DNA of 64,000 bases from Nocardioides daejeonensis (GCF_003194585.1 NZ_QHKZ01000001.1:62001-126000), one strand, 5' to 3'; numbered from the stretch's first letter, positions 34,713 through 43,378 are shown. Program-made: numbers and translations. Notes: generated from the sequence alone by a model not told the origin.

Positions 34713-35533
34713 TCCGCCGCCTGCTGTTCCACGTCGTTGCGATGGCGCTGTTTCTGGATGCTGCAAGCACGGTGGCTCTGGCTGACACATCGGTGGATTC
34801 CACGGGAACAATGTTTCTCGTCGAGGGCATGGAAGCTCTGCATGATTCAGCGAGCAGTGCTAACACCCAGCCTGCGCGACGGACAGACGAGCCCCGGCTT
34901 ATCTACGAGCCAGTCTGCTTGATCGGTTCCGAGATGGTTTGCGACGAGGTCGCCACGTGCCTGGGAACTGGCAAGCAGTTCAGGGTCGTTGAACTTCTGG
35001 ACGACGGCACGCGACGTCACCGAGGCATCGCTTGTCTTGAAGGACAAGCAGCGTCGGCCGCCGAGTCGCCGGAGGTGACGAACGCGATGGTGCTGCGGGC
35101 CCTGCGGCGCGTGGACGTGCCGGAGCCGGTGCTGGTGGTGCAGCCACCGGGTGGGAAGACGCTGGTCAACCTGGAGACGATCTTCTCCACCACCGCGGAG
35201 CCGTTCACGGCTACGGTGCGGATCCTGGGACGCCGCGTCGACCTGCGGATCACACCGCGGAGCTTCGTCTGGGACCACGGAGACGGCACGACCCAACGCA
35301 GCAACACGCCGGGCCGGCCGTACGCCCGCGGGGTAGCGATGGACCGCTACCTCACCCACACCTACACCCACGCTGACGTCACTCTTCGACCGCACGTCAG
35401 TGTCGAGTATGCCGCCCGCTTCCGCGTCGACAACGGCGCCTGGCGTGACGTCAACGGCACCGTCACCATCCGCGGTCCCGGCCAGCGACTCCAGATCGTC
35501 GAAGCGACTCCGGTCCTCGTCACTCCCCGCTGA
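34709..35533 (+). CDS. Secreted PKD-like domain protein coupled to DUF6318
   Basis: A 274-residue exported protein. It has a signal peptide (LLFHVVAMALFLDAASTVALAD), a Cys-containing middle part (CLIGSEMVCDEVATCLG), and a C-terminal PKD-like beta domain with FVWDHGDGTT and THTYTHADVTLRPHVSVEYAARF. The start is GTG 34709 inside the DUF6318 stop. Composition changes within the gene: the 60-base line at 34801 is 55% GC, while the one at 35101 is 75%. The first third may have a different history from the rest. Function unknown; the coupling suggests that it works with the lipoprotein at the cell surface. Confidence 0.72.
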   Translation: MIRRLLFHVVAMALFLDAASTVALADTSVDSTGTMFLVEGMEALHDSASSANTQPARRTDEPRLIYEPVCLIGSEMVCDEVATCLGTGKQFRVVELLDDGTRRHRGIACLEGQAASAAESPEVTNAMVLRALRRVDVPEPVLVVQPPGGKTLVNLETIFSTTAEPFTATVRILGRRVDLRITPRSFVWDHGDGTTQRSNTPGRPYARGVAMDRYLTHTYTHADVTLRPHVSVEYAARFRVDNGAWRDVNGTVTIRGPGQRLQIVEATPVLVTPR

Positions 35534-35599
35534 GTCGACTGGGCACGAGAAGGCGTCGTGAGCTTCGGAACGTGAGCTTCAGGAGTTGGCTCAGATCCC

Positions 35600-35628
35600 T
35601 TGAAATCGAACAGGTGTTCGACTAAGAT
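35600..35628 (+). promoter_or_regulatory. SOS promoter: LexA box filling the -35/-10 spacer
   Basis: The -35 TTGAAA (35600-35605) and -10 TAAGAT (35623-35628) are 17 bases apart. The spacer holds TCGAACAGGTGTTCGA (35606-35621), a perfect 6+4+6 palindrome of the Gram-positive LexA type (CGAACnnnnGTTCG core). A bound LexA dimer would directly block RNA polymerase. The downstream gene starts 32 bases after the -10 behind a GGAGG site. Confidence 0.85.
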
Positions 35629-35660
35629 AGAGATCTCTCGGACCCTGAACGGAGGCCCCG

Positions 35661-37130
35661 ATGACGGCCACCCTCCACGACGTACCCACCCAAGACTGCT
35701 CTGGCGAAGCCGCGATCGATTCTCTCGACGCGTTGGCGGAGCTGCCGCTGAGCCCGGAGTTCGAGCTCGGGCTCTCCTGGGCGAGGCTGACCACCGAGTC
35801 GTGCCTGAGTGAGTTGCAGTCATTGACCGCTCCCAACGGCGAGGCGGTCACCAACCCGCACAACGAGTCGCCGGCGCTTCGGGCGAAGACGGGGGAGCAT
35901 CTCGGCGCACTCACCGGCCTCATCCGCACCCTCGAAGAGCTCAAAGCCACCGCCCAAGCCGCCCAGGCTGCCCTCGCCGTGCAGCTTGACGCCGGCACCC
36001 GCCGCCGTGAAGCCATCCAAAGAGTCCCCGCGGCCCGGCAAGGACGTGCCGTCGCGCGGGAACTCGGATACGCGCGGCGCGCCTCTCCCTGGGTCGGGCA
36101 GCGACACCTCAGCCTGGCGAAACTGCTGCCCGCCGAGATGCCTCACACCTGGCACGCTTTCCGAACCGGCCACATCCCCGAGAAAGTTGCGACCGCGCTC
36201 CTGCAAGAGACCGCCGACCTCACCCGCGAAGCCCGCTGTGAGATCGACCGAACCCTCGCTGCCGACCCCGTCGCACTGGAACATCAGAGCGAGAAGCAGA
36301 TCCGCCGAGCCGCTGCTGCGCTGGCCGCTCGCCTCGACAACGCTGGGGTCGCCCAACGTCGCCGCCGAGCCGTCGGCACCCGCCGCATCACCATCTCTCC
36401 GGCAGCCGACGGTATGAGCCGACTGACCCTCACCGTCCCCCTCGTCCAAGGTGTCGCCGCCTACGCCTCGCTCAAGAAGGAGGCTGACGCTCTACACGGC
36501 ACCGCGGCCGCCGCGGGTCGTGGCCGCGGTGCGCTGATGGCCGATGCCGCCATCACCCGCCTCACCGGGCAGGCTGACCCCCACCACATTCCGGTCGCCA
36601 TCAACGTCGTCCTCAGTGCAGACGACCTGGTCGGCGCCACCAGCTCCGATGCCAAGACCGCGACTGGGTCTGCCCTGGCGGAGCCGCGGATCACGGAACC
36701 CGGCATCGGCACCTTCGGACTGCCCGCCGCGGCCGCCCGCGATCTTGTCGCACAGGCTCTCGACACCAACGCCGGCGCCTGGCTTCGCCGCCTCTACGCC
36801 CACCCGACCAGCGGGCAACTGATCGCCATGGACTCCCGCAGCCGCGTCGTTCCGCCCGCCCTGGCGAAGTTCATCACCCTGCGCGACCAGACCTGCTCCA
36901 CGACCTGGTGCGACGCGCCCATCCGTCACATCGATCACGTCCGACCGGTCGTCGCAGGCGGCAAGACCGTCGCCTACAACCTCCAAGGCACCTGCGAAGC
37001 CTGCAATCACGCAAAGCAAGCGCCGGGCTGGCGACAACACGCCATGACAGCCCCCGACGGGACCGTCGTCATCACCACCAGGACCCCCGCCGGACAACAC
37101 CGTGCCACCAGCCCGCCGCCTGCCACCTGA
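35661..37130 (+). CDS. DUF222 / 13E12-type HNH endonuclease, LexA-controlled
   Basis: A 489-residue protein with the helical DUF222 domain (residues about 30-330), then a C-terminal HNH nuclease motif: DQTCSTTWCDAPIRHIDHV, then NLQGTCEACNHAKQA (residues about 410-455). Cys pairs probably bind a structural zinc. These 13E12-like genes occur in many copies in actinobacteria and are often mobile or repeated; their biological role is unsettled. ATG 35661 has GGAGG nine bases upstream. The LexA box in its promoter predicts induction by DNA damage. Confidence 0.88.
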   Translation: MTATLHDVPTQDCSGEAAIDSLDALAELPLSPEFELGLSWARLTTESCLSELQSLTAPNGEAVTNPHNESPALRAKTGEHLGALTGLIRTLEELKATAQAAQAALAVQLDAGTRRREAIQRVPAARQGRAVARELGYARRASPWVGQRHLSLAKLLPAEMPHTWHAFRTGHIPEKVATALLQETADLTREARCEIDRTLAADPVALEHQSEKQIRRAAAALAARLDNAGVAQRRRRAVGTRRITISPAADGMSRLTLTVPLVQGVAAYASLKKEADALHGTAAAAGRGRGALMADAAITRLTGQADPHHIPVAINVVLSADDLVGATSSDAKTATGSALAEPRITEPGIGTFGLPAAAARDLVAQALDTNAGAWLRRLYAHPTSGQLIAMDSRSRVVPPALAKFITLRDQTCSTTWCDAPIRHIDHVRPVVAGGKTVAYNLQGTCEACNHAKQAPGWRQHAMTAPDGTVVITTRTPAGQHRATSPPPAT

Positions 37131-37200
37131 CCAGCGGGAGGACAGGCAGGAAGGCACGCGACGTACCGACATGATGCTCAGTTGCCGGCCAACGAACGAC

Positions 37201-37206
37201 TAGCGT
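37201..37206 (+). promoter_or_regulatory. Leaderless-type -10 of xerC
   Basis: TAGCGT, then seven bases, then GTG 37214. This favours GTG 37214 over the GTG at 37205, which overlaps the hexamer. Confidence 0.45.
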
Positions 37207-37213
37207 GGCTGGA

Positions 37214-38203
37214 GTGACTGAGGTGAGCGACGAGCGCGATGGGCTGCCCGAGCCGATGGCTCAGGTCCTCGGCGCCTATCTGCGGCACCTTGAGATCGAG
37301 CGAAACCTCAGCGCGCACACGGTCCGTGCCTATCGGGCCGATATCGCGTCGATGCTGGAGCATGCTGCCCGACTCGGGCTCACCGACGTGGGTGATCTGG
37401 ATCTGAGCGTGCTCCGCAGCTGGCTCGCGAAACAGAAGACAACCGGCAAGTCCCGCACCACCATGGCTCGTCGAGCTACTGCGGTGCGGGTGTTCACCGC
37501 CTGGCTGGTGCGGGAGAAGCTGGCGGAGAAGGACGCGGGCGCTGCCCTGGTCTCGCCCAAGCTTCCGCGCTCGCTGCCGCCCGTCCTTCGCCAGGACGAG
37601 GCAGCGGCCGCACTTGAGGGGAGATCCCGCGGCGCACGCCGAGAGTACGCCGACACGGCGGACGCCACCGGGACCCAAGCGACGGCGGCGCAGTGGGCGG
37701 TCCAGCTTCGCGACGACGCGATGCTCGAGCTCCTCTATGCGACAGGGATGCGCGTGGGGGAGCTGTGTGCGCTCGACCCGCGCGACCTCGACTTCCACCG
37801 CCATGTCGTTCGCGTCTTCGGCAAGGGACGCAAGGAGCGCTCCATCCCCTTCGGCCAGCCTGCCGCCGACGCACTCCACGGGTGGCTGGCCGAAGGGCGG
37901 CCGGTCCTCGCCACGGAGGCATCGGGCGATGCGATCTTCTTGGGCGTCCGCGGCCGGAGGATCGATCAGCGCGCCGTTCGTCAGGTCGTGCACGATCGGA
38001 TGCGCCAGGTGCCGGGAGCGCCCGCCATCGGCCCCCACGGACTCCGGCACTCGGCGGCGACCCACCTGCTTGAGGGCGGTGCCGACCTGCGCAGTGTGCA
38101 AGAGGTGCTGGGACATGCCTCGCTGGCGACCACCCAGCTCTACACCCACGTCTCCACCGAGAGGCTGCGCGCCGCCTACCGCCAGGCGCACCCCCGCGCC
38201 TGA
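37214..38203 (+). CDS. xerC: Tyrosine recombinase XerC
   Basis: XerC resolves chromosome dimers at dif together with XerD. The 329-residue protein has the N-terminal SAM-like DNA-binding domain (YLRHLEIERNLSAHTVRAYR) and the catalytic domain. The catalytic residues are visible: Arg in GMRVGELCAL, Lys in GKGRKERSIPF, HGLRHSAATHLL (His, Arg), His in LGHASLATTQ and the nucleophile Tyr in LYTHVS. A ~15-residue insertion (about nt 37620-37690) separates the domains. Location beside the M23 gene and rpsB is the conserved actinobacterial place, so this is the housekeeping enzyme and not a phage integrase. Confidence 0.9.
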   Translation: MTEVSDERDGLPEPMAQVLGAYLRHLEIERNLSAHTVRAYRADIASMLEHAARLGLTDVGDLDLSVLRSWLAKQKTTGKSRTTMARRATAVRVFTAWLVREKLAEKDAGAALVSPKLPRSLPPVLRQDEAAAALEGRSRGARREYADTADATGTQATAAQWAVQLRDDAMLELLYATGMRVGELCALDPRDLDFHRHVVRVFGKGRKERSIPFGQPAADALHGWLAEGRPVLATEASGDAIFLGVRGRRIDQRAVRQVVHDRMRQVPGAPAIGPHGLRHSAATHLLEGGADLRSVQEVLGHASLATTQLYTHVSTERLRAAYRQAHPRA

Positions 38204-38204
38204 C

Positions 38205-38819
38205 TCACATAGCTCCGAGCAGGCCACTCAGCCGAGCGGCGAGAGTCAGGTCGCCGTACAGCGAGTTCACTCTGGCCTGCGGGGTGATGGGCGGACTCCC
38301 GGCCCGACGGCCGTCCCAGGGGTAGAGCCGCACCGGGCCTACCCCCAAGAGCAGCAGTGGATCGAGATAGGTGTTGTCCGCGTTGCGGATCCAGCCGAGA
38401 TGCAGGCAGGTCGCTGGTGCGCAATGTGATCCCACCGCGACCAGGCGTCCCACCGCCGCACCCGCTGGTACGGCGTCACCCACCTCGACGAGCCCGGCGA
38501 CCGGCTCATAGGTGGTCCGCGTCGTGCCGTGGTCGAGCACGACGACCGGCTTGCCCGCCACCGAGCCGGCGAAGCGCACCGTGCCGGGAAGCGCGGCAAG
38601 CACTACCTGGCCGGGCTGGCCGCCGAGGTCGACGCCGCGGTGGCCGGCTGCCCAGGGGGCGGCGGGAGGGTCGAAGCGTGCCCTGATCGGCGGCCGGGGC
38701 GCGAGCGGCCAGACCCCTTGCTCGGCCGGGGCCCGGCCGCTCGCTGCATGACCAGGCAGGGCCGTGCTGCCGAACAAGCAGATCAGCAACATCAGGGGGA
38801 ACGTCCATGCCTTGGTCAC
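38205..38819 (-). CDS. Secreted M23-family peptidase (LytM-like)
   Basis: A 204-residue exported protein. After the signal peptide (FPLMLLICLFGSTALPGHAAS) comes one peptidase M23 domain with HRGVDLGG (the HxxxD zinc ligands), VVVLDHG, and CLHLGWIRN in place of the usual HxH. Loss of the second His of HxH suggests weakened or altered catalysis. The GTG start 38819 is preceded by GAGGGTGGG; a longer form from 38906 has no signal peptide at its terminus. It converges on xerC with one base between stops. Confidence 0.82.
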   Translation of the reverse strand: MTKAWTFPLMLLICLFGSTALPGHAASGRAPAEQGVWPLAPRPPIRARFDPPAAPWAAGHRGVDLGGQPGQVVLAALPGTVRFAGSVAGKPVVVLDHGTTRTTYEPVAGLVEVGDAVPAGAAVGRLVAVGSHCAPATCLHLGWIRNADNTYLDPLLLLGVGPVRLYPWDGRRAGSPPITPQARVNSLYGDLTLAARLSGLLGAM

Positions 38820-39230
38820 GAGCCCACCCTCACCGCGGATGGCGCAGGAGGCGAGGTCGTCGTACCGTCCTGGGGATAAGCCCGGTTGTCCCCAAGGAAC
38901 CCGCACAAGAGCGGTCCACGTGACTGTCGGCTGGAGCGGATTTCGACCCGGCGCGCCGGGGCGCGTAGACTTGTCGATCGCAACCCATCAGTGGGTTGAC
39001 TTCGCACGTCCGCACACCACGACGGGCCCACCTGGTGCCCGAGCCTCGTGGGCGTCGGCCCTCAGTTCCCCCGGCCCGCCGGGGGATCGGGTCGCGCGTG
39101 GACGTCAGGGCGTCCGGCACCCGTTGGACGCGGAACTGAAAACCCGGTCGCTTCGGCCCCGGCCACCTCCCGTGTGGGCAAAGGTGGTCACACCTGGGAG
39201 CCGCGCGACCACAACAGGAAGAAGAACGAC
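38820..39230 (+). promoter_or_regulatory. rpsB promoter and long structured leader (411 bases without a gene)
   Basis: The region begins with the short upstream sequence of the M23 gene. A candidate rpsB promoter is TTCGAC (38942-38947) and TAGACT (38966-38971), 18 bases apart. The roughly 250-base leader contains AACCCA-TCAG-TGGGTT (38982-38997), a 7-base-pair CCCCCGG hairpin (39068-39085), and GGACG-TCAGGG-CGTCC near 39100. The GGAAGAAG site precedes the rpsB ATG. Autogenous control by S2 is plausible but I recognise no named leader motif. Confidence 0.45.
39067..39086 (+). ncRNA. GC-rich hairpin in the rpsB leader
   Basis: CCCCCGG (39068-39074), a CCCG loop, then CCGGGGG (39079-39085), flanked by one more T-A pair. 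It sits about 145 bases before the rpsB start, within the presumed 5' untranslated region. It could be a regulatory structure or only a stability element. Confidence 0.4.
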
Positions 39231-40133
39231 ATGGCAGTCGTGACCATGCGCCAGCTCTTGGAGAGCGGCGTCCACTTCGGACACCAGACCCGTCGCTGGA
39301 ACCCGAAGATGAAGCGCTTCATCATGACCGAGCGCAACGGCATCTACATCATCGACCTGCAGCAGTCGCTGTCCTACATCGACCGGTCGTACGCCTTCAT
39401 CAAGGAGACCGTCGCCAAGGGTGGGACGATCATGTTCGTCGGCACCAAGAAGCAGGCCCAGGAGGCCATCGCCGAGCAGGCCACCCGCGTGGGCATGCCC
39501 TACGTCAACCAGCGCTGGCTCGGCGGCATGCTGACCAACTTCCAGACGGTGCACCAGCGGATCAACCGCCTCAAGGAGCTCGACGACGTCGACTTCGACG
39601 CCGTGGCCGGCTCCGGTCGCACCAAGAAGGAACTGCTCCAGATGAAGCGCGAGCGCGACAAGCTCGACCGCACCCTGGGCGGCATCCGCGAGATGAGCCG
39701 CACGCCTTCCGCCGTGTGGATCGTGGACACCAACAAGGAGCACCTCGCCGTCGAGGAGGCGCGCAAGCTGCGGATCCCGATCATCGCGATCCTGGACTCC
39801 AACTGCGACCCCGACGTCGTCGACTACCCGATCCCGGGCAACGACGACGCCATCCGCGCGGTCGGCCTGTTGACGCGCGTCGTCGCTGACGCCGTGGCCG
39901 ACGGCCTGGTCTCCCGCAGTGGTGCCAAGGGTGCCGAAGGTGCCGCTGAGGAGCCGCTGGCCGAGTGGGAGCGCGAGCTGCTCGACGCTCCGGCCGAGGC
40001 TGCGCCGGCCCAGTCCGCTGAGGCGCCCGCCGCTGAGGCTCCGGCTGAGGAGGCCCCCGCGGCTGAGGAGGCCCCCGCTGAGGAGGCCCCCGCCGAGGAG
40101 GCCCCGGCCGAGGCGCCCGCCGAGCAGGCCTGA
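39231..40133 (+). CDS. rpsB: 30S ribosomal protein uS2 with Ala/Glu/Pro tail
   Basis: S2 binds the 30S platform late in assembly. The 300-residue protein starts [19 protein letters not shown] and holds the typical [35 protein letters not shown] and [11 protein letters not shown] motifs. After about residue 240 it continues into a ~50-residue low-complexity tail made of [13 protein letters not shown] repeats; E. coli S2 (241 residues) lacks this. The ATG has a GGAAGAAG site. tsf follows 104 bases later, past a strong hairpin. Confidence 0.97.
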   Translation: MAVVTMRQLLESGVHFGHQTRRWNPKMKRFIMTERNGIYIIDLQQSLSYIDRSYAFIKETVAKGGTIMFVGTKKQAQEAIAEQATRVGMPYVNQRWLGGMLTNFQTVHQRINRLKELDDVDFDAVAGSGRTKKELLQMKRERDKLDRTLGGIREMSRTPSAVWIVDTNKEHLAVEEARKLRIPIIAILDSNCDPDVVDYPIPGNDDAIRAVGLLTRVVADAVADGLVSRSGAKGAEGAAEEPLAEWERELLDAPAEAAPAQSAEAPAAEAPAEEAPAAEEAPAEEAPAEEAPAEAPAEQA

Positions 40134-40161
40134 GCCAGCTCGCGAAGCAACCGCTTCACAC

Positions 40162-40199
40162 CGGCGGCCGCGCCCGGAGCATCCGCGGCGCGGCCGCCG
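40162..40199 (+). terminator. 12-base-pair hairpin between rpsB and tsf
   Basis: CGGCGGCCGCGC (40162-40173) pairs perfectly with 40188-40199 around a 14-base loop that itself can form CGG-AGCAT-CCG. TTCTC follows. It lies 29 bases after rpsB and may reduce read-through so that S2 and EF-Ts are made in different amounts, or protect the rpsB mRNA end. Confidence 0.6.
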
Positions 40200-40236
40200 T
40201 TCTCGACTTCACCCATCCCACGTTGCGAGGAACAAC

Positions 40237-41049
40237 ATGTCTAACTTCACCGCCGCTGACGTCAAGAAGCTCCGCGAGCTGACCCAGGCCGGCATGATGG
40301 ACTGCAAGAAGGCGCTCACCGAGACCGACGGCGACTTCGACAAGGCTGTCGAGCTGCTCCGCGTCAAGGGCGCCGCCAAGGCCGCCAGCCGCGCGGCCGA
40401 GCGCGAGACCTCCGCTGGCCTGGTCGCCACGCACGGCGGCGCACTGGTCGAGCTGAAGTCGGAGACCGACTTCGTCGCCAAGAACGAGGAGTTCATCGCC
40501 GCCGCCCAGCGGATCGCCGAGGCGATCGACGCGGGCAAGGCGGGCGACGTCGAGGCCGCCAAGGCGCTGCCGCTCGACGGCAAGACCGTCGGCGAGGTCG
40601 TCCAGGACCTGGCGATCACCATCGGCGAGAAGATCGAGCTCGGCGAGGTGTCCTACTTCGACGGCCAGGTCGCCGTCTACATGCACAAGCGTGCAGCTGA
40701 CCTGCCGCCGGCCGTCGGCGTCATGGTCGAGTACGAGGGTGACGAGGCTGCGGCCCGCGCCGCCGCCATGCAGGTGGCCGCCATGAAGGCGCAGTTCCTG
40801 ACCCGCGACGAGGTCCCCGCCGACGTCGTCGCCAAGGAGCGCGACGTCCTGGAGAAGAAGACCCTGGAGGAGGGCAAGCCCGAGGCTGCCGTCGCCAAGA
40901 TCGTGGAAGGCCGTCTCGGCGGCTTCTTCAAGGAGATCGTCCTCCTCGAGCAGGACTCGGTCACCGAGTCCAAGAAGAGCGTGAAGGCGGTACTCGACGA
41001 GGCCGGCACCACCCTCAAGCGGTTCGCCCGTTTCGAGGTCGGCGCCTGA
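40237..41049 (+). CDS. tsf: Elongation factor Ts
   Basis: EF-Ts recycles EF-Tu by exchanging GDP for GTP. The 270-residue protein shows the N-terminal UBA-like domain [19 protein letters not shown], the [13 protein letters not shown] motif in the core, and a C-terminal dimerisation module. ATG 40237 has GCGAGG eight bases upstream. Size is normal for actinobacteria. A very strong terminator follows. Confidence 0.97.
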   Translation: MSNFTAADVKKLRELTQAGMMDCKKALTETDGDFDKAVELLRVKGAAKAASRAAERETSAGLVATHGGALVELKSETDFVAKNEEFIAAAQRIAEAIDAGKAGDVEAAKALPLDGKTVGEVVQDLAITIGEKIELGEVSYFDGQVAVYMHKRAADLPPAVGVMVEYEGDEAAARAAAMQVAAMKAQFLTRDEVPADVVAKERDVLEKKTLEEGKPEAAVAKIVEGRLGGFFKEIVLLEQDSVTESKKSVKAVLDEAGTTLKRFARFEVGA

Positions 41050-41064
41050 TCGAGGCACCCCTCC

Positions 41065-41102
41065 GCAGAGGCCGGTACGACGCCCGTCGTGCCGGCCTCT
41101 GC
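41065..41102 (+). terminator. Strong 17-base-pair terminator after tsf
   Basis: GCAGAGGCCGG plus TACGAC (41065-41081) pair with 41086-41102 through 17 base pairs with a single T-G wobble and a four-base loop GCCC. A moderately T-rich stretch (AAGTTTCTCTG) follows shortly. It begins 15 bases after the tsf stop and ends about 35 bases before pyrH. Confidence 0.82.
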
Positions 41103-41138
41103 ATGTAAGTTTCTCTGTGGTTCGTGGAAGGGAAGGTC

Positions 41139-41852
41139 ATGGCATACAAGCGGGTGCTGCTCAAGCTGTCCGGTGAGGTCTTCGGAGGCGGCCAGGTCGG
41201 CGTCGACCCCGACGTCGTGCAGAAGGTCGCCCGCGAGATCGCGGCGGTCGCCCAGTCGGGTGTGCAGATAGCGGTCGTCACCGGCGGTGGCAACTTCTTC
41301 CGCGGCGCCGAGCTGCAGCAGCGCGGCATGGACCGCGTCCGAGCCGACTACATGGGCATGCTCGGCATCGTGATGAACTGCCTCGCACTCCAGGACTTCC
41401 TGGAGAAGATGGGCATCGACACCCGCGTGCAGACCGCGATCACCATGGGCCAGGTCGCCGAGTCCTACATCCCGCGGCGTGCGATCCGGCACATGGAGAA
41501 GGGCCGGGTCGTGATCTTCGGCGCGGGCATGGGCATGCCCTTCTTCTCCACCGACACCGTCGCGGTCCAGCGTGCGCTGGAGAGCAAGTGCGACGTCGTC
41601 CTGGTCGCCAAGAGCGGCGTCGACGGCGTCTACACCGCCGACCCGCGGCTCGACCCCGACGCCGTGAAGCTCGACCAGGTCACCTACGACGAGGCCATCA
41701 GCCGGGGCCTGCGGATCATGGACCAGACCGCCTTCGCCCTGTGCGGGGAGAACAAGCTGCCCATGGTCGTCTTCGGCATGGAGCCCGAGGGCAACATCCT
41801 CCGCGTCGTCCAAGGTGAGAGGATTGGCACGCTCGTCAGCGCTGACGCCTGA
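41139..41852 (+). CDS. pyrH: Uridylate kinase PyrH
   Basis: UMP kinase of the amino-acid-kinase fold, converting UMP to UDP. The 237-residue protein has [24 protein letters not shown], the [11 protein letters not shown] region and [17 protein letters not shown] 41139 follows GGAAGG; a GTG at 41124 would add five residues. It is separated from tsf by a terminator, so a promoter must lie in the short gap or read-through occurs; none was recognised. Confidence 0.96.
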   Translation: MAYKRVLLKLSGEVFGGGQVGVDPDVVQKVAREIAAVAQSGVQIAVVTGGGNFFRGAELQQRGMDRVRADYMGMLGIVMNCLALQDFLEKMGIDTRVQTAITMGQVAESYIPRRAIRHMEKGRVVIFGAGMGMPFFSTDTVAVQRALESKCDVVLVAKSGVDGVYTADPRLDPDAVKLDQVTYDEAISRGLRIMDQTAFALCGENKLPMVVFGMEPEGNILRVVQGERIGTLVSADA

Positions 41853-41916
41853 CCGCAGGAGTGCCGACGCCTGATCCAGGCACTCGAACCACATCTCAAC
41901 GCCACCAGGAGAAACC

Positions 41917-42474
41917 GTGATCAACCAGGTCCTGTCTGAAGCCGACGACAAGATGGGCAAGTCGGTCGAGGCGACCCGCGAGGAGTTCGCGGCGATCCGG
42001 GCCGGCCGTGCCCACCCGAGCATGTTCAACCGGATCACGGCCGACTACTACGGCACCCCGACCCCGCTCCAGCAGCTGGCATCGTTCACCTCGCCGGAGC
42101 CCCGCATCATCATGATTGCTCCCTTCGACATGGGCGCGATCTCCGCGATCGAGAAGGCGATCCGTGACAGCGACCTGGGCATCAACCCCGCCAACGACGG
42201 CAAGGTGCTGCGCTGCGTCTTCCCCGAGCTGACCGAGGAGCGCCGTAAGGAGTTCATCAAGGTCGCCAAGGGCAAGGCGGAGGACGGACGCGTGTCGGTG
42301 CGCAACGTGCGGCGTACGGCCAAGCAGGCGCTCGAGAAGCTCGAGAAGGACGGCGAGGTCGGCAAGGACGACGTCACCGGTGCCGAGAAGCGCCTTGACG
42401 GCATGACGAAGAAGCACACCGACGCCATCGACGAGATGCTGAAGAACAAGGAAGCCGAGCTGCTCGAGGTCTGA
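41917..42474 (+). CDS. frr: Ribosome recycling factor
   Basis: RRF splits post-termination ribosomes with EF-G. The 185-residue protein has the usual three-helix-bundle length and sequence, including AIRAGRAHPSMFNRITADYYG, TPLQQLASFTSPEPR and RNVRRTAKQALEKLEKDGE. The GTG start is preceded by AGGAG. It follows pyrH after 64 bases, the standard order. Confidence 0.97.
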   Translation: MINQVLSEADDKMGKSVEATREEFAAIRAGRAHPSMFNRITADYYGTPTPLQQLASFTSPEPRIIMIAPFDMGAISAIEKAIRDSDLGINPANDGKVLRCVFPELTEERRKEFIKVAKGKAEDGRVSVRNVRRTAKQALEKLEKDGEVGKDDVTGAEKRLDGMTKKHTDAIDEMLKNKEAELLEV

Positions 42475-42501
42475 GGACCTCACGCCTCGGCAACTGCCCC
42501 G

Positions 42502-43377
42502 ATGACAGACACCTCCGCGAGCCCGGCCGCGCCCAAGAAGGACTACGGGCGCGCCGGTCGCAATCTGCCCGCCTCCATCGCCTCGGCGGTGGTGCTGCTC
42601 TCGGCGATCGCTGCGTCGCTCTGGTTCTGGAAGACCGCGTTCATGGTGATCGTCGCGGTCGCCGTGGTCGTTGCCGTGTGGGAGCTGCGCAGGGGCCTCC
42701 TTGCCAAGGAGATCGACCTGCCGGAGCAACCGCTGATGGTCGGCGGTGTCGTGATGGTGACGGTGGCCTACTTCTGGGGCACTGACGCCCTCGTCACCGC
42801 CACCGCGGTGAGTGGCCTGGTCACGATGCTGTGGCTGCTTCGCCGCGGTGTCGACGGGTTCGTGAAGACCGCTACAGCCTCGATCTTCACTCTCTTCTAC
42901 GTGCCGTTCCTCGGCTCGTTCGTCGCGCTCATGCTCGCCGAGGGCGGCGCGACCGACTTCGAGCACTGGGACAACGGCGTGAAGGGCATCGTCACCTTCA
43001 TCCTGGTCACGATCGCCTCCGACATCGGTGGGTACGTCGCCGGTGTGCTCTTCGGGAAGCATCCGATGGCCCCGGTGATCTCGCCGAAGAAGTCCTGGGA
43101 GGGCTTCGCCGGCTCGGCGATCGCCTGCGTCGCGGCGGGTACCGCGCTCGTGGTCTACCTGCTCGACGGCGACTGGTGGGTCGGAGTCTGCCTGGGCCTG
43201 ATCGCGGTGGTCATGGCCACGCTCGGCGACCTCTGCGAGTCGGTGATGAAGCGTGACCTCGGCATCAAGGACATGTCGCAGATCATCCCGGGCCACGGCG
43301 GCCTGATGGACCGGCTCGACTCGCTGCTGGCGACCATCGCCCCGATCTGGCTCCTCCTGCACTACCTGGTGTTCTGA
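42502..43377 (+). CDS. cdsA: Phosphatidate cytidylyltransferase CdsA
   Basis: An integral membrane enzyme that makes CDP-diacylglycerol from phosphatidate and CTP, the branch point of phospholipid synthesis. The 291-residue protein has about eight hydrophobic segments and the CDP-alcohol signature SPKKSWEGFAGS followed by GDLCESVMKRDLGIKDMSQIIPGHGG with the conserved acidic residues. It follows frr by 27 bases. Its stop is separated from the next opposite-strand stop by one base. Confidence 0.94.
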   Translation: MTDTSASPAAPKKDYGRAGRNLPASIASAVVLLSAIAASLWFWKTAFMVIVAVAVVVAVWELRRGLLAKEIDLPEQPLMVGGVVMVTVAYFWGTDALVTATAVSGLVTMLWLLRRGVDGFVKTATASIFTLFYVPFLGSFVALMLAEGGATDFEHWDNGVKGIVTFILVTIASDIGGYVAGVLFGKHPMAPVISPKKSWEGFAGSAIACVAAGTALVVYLLDGDWWVGVCLGLIAVVMATLGDLCESVMKRDLGIKDMSQIIPGHGGLMDRLDSLLATIAPIWLLLHYLVF

Positions 43378-43378
43378 C

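Noticed and set aside
35661..38203. HNH nuclease plus tyrosine recombinase as an integrative mobile element
   Set aside because: The recombinase is XerC in its conserved place next to rpsB, and there are no attachment repeats, tRNA target or phage genes; DUF222 genes are common chromosomal repeats.
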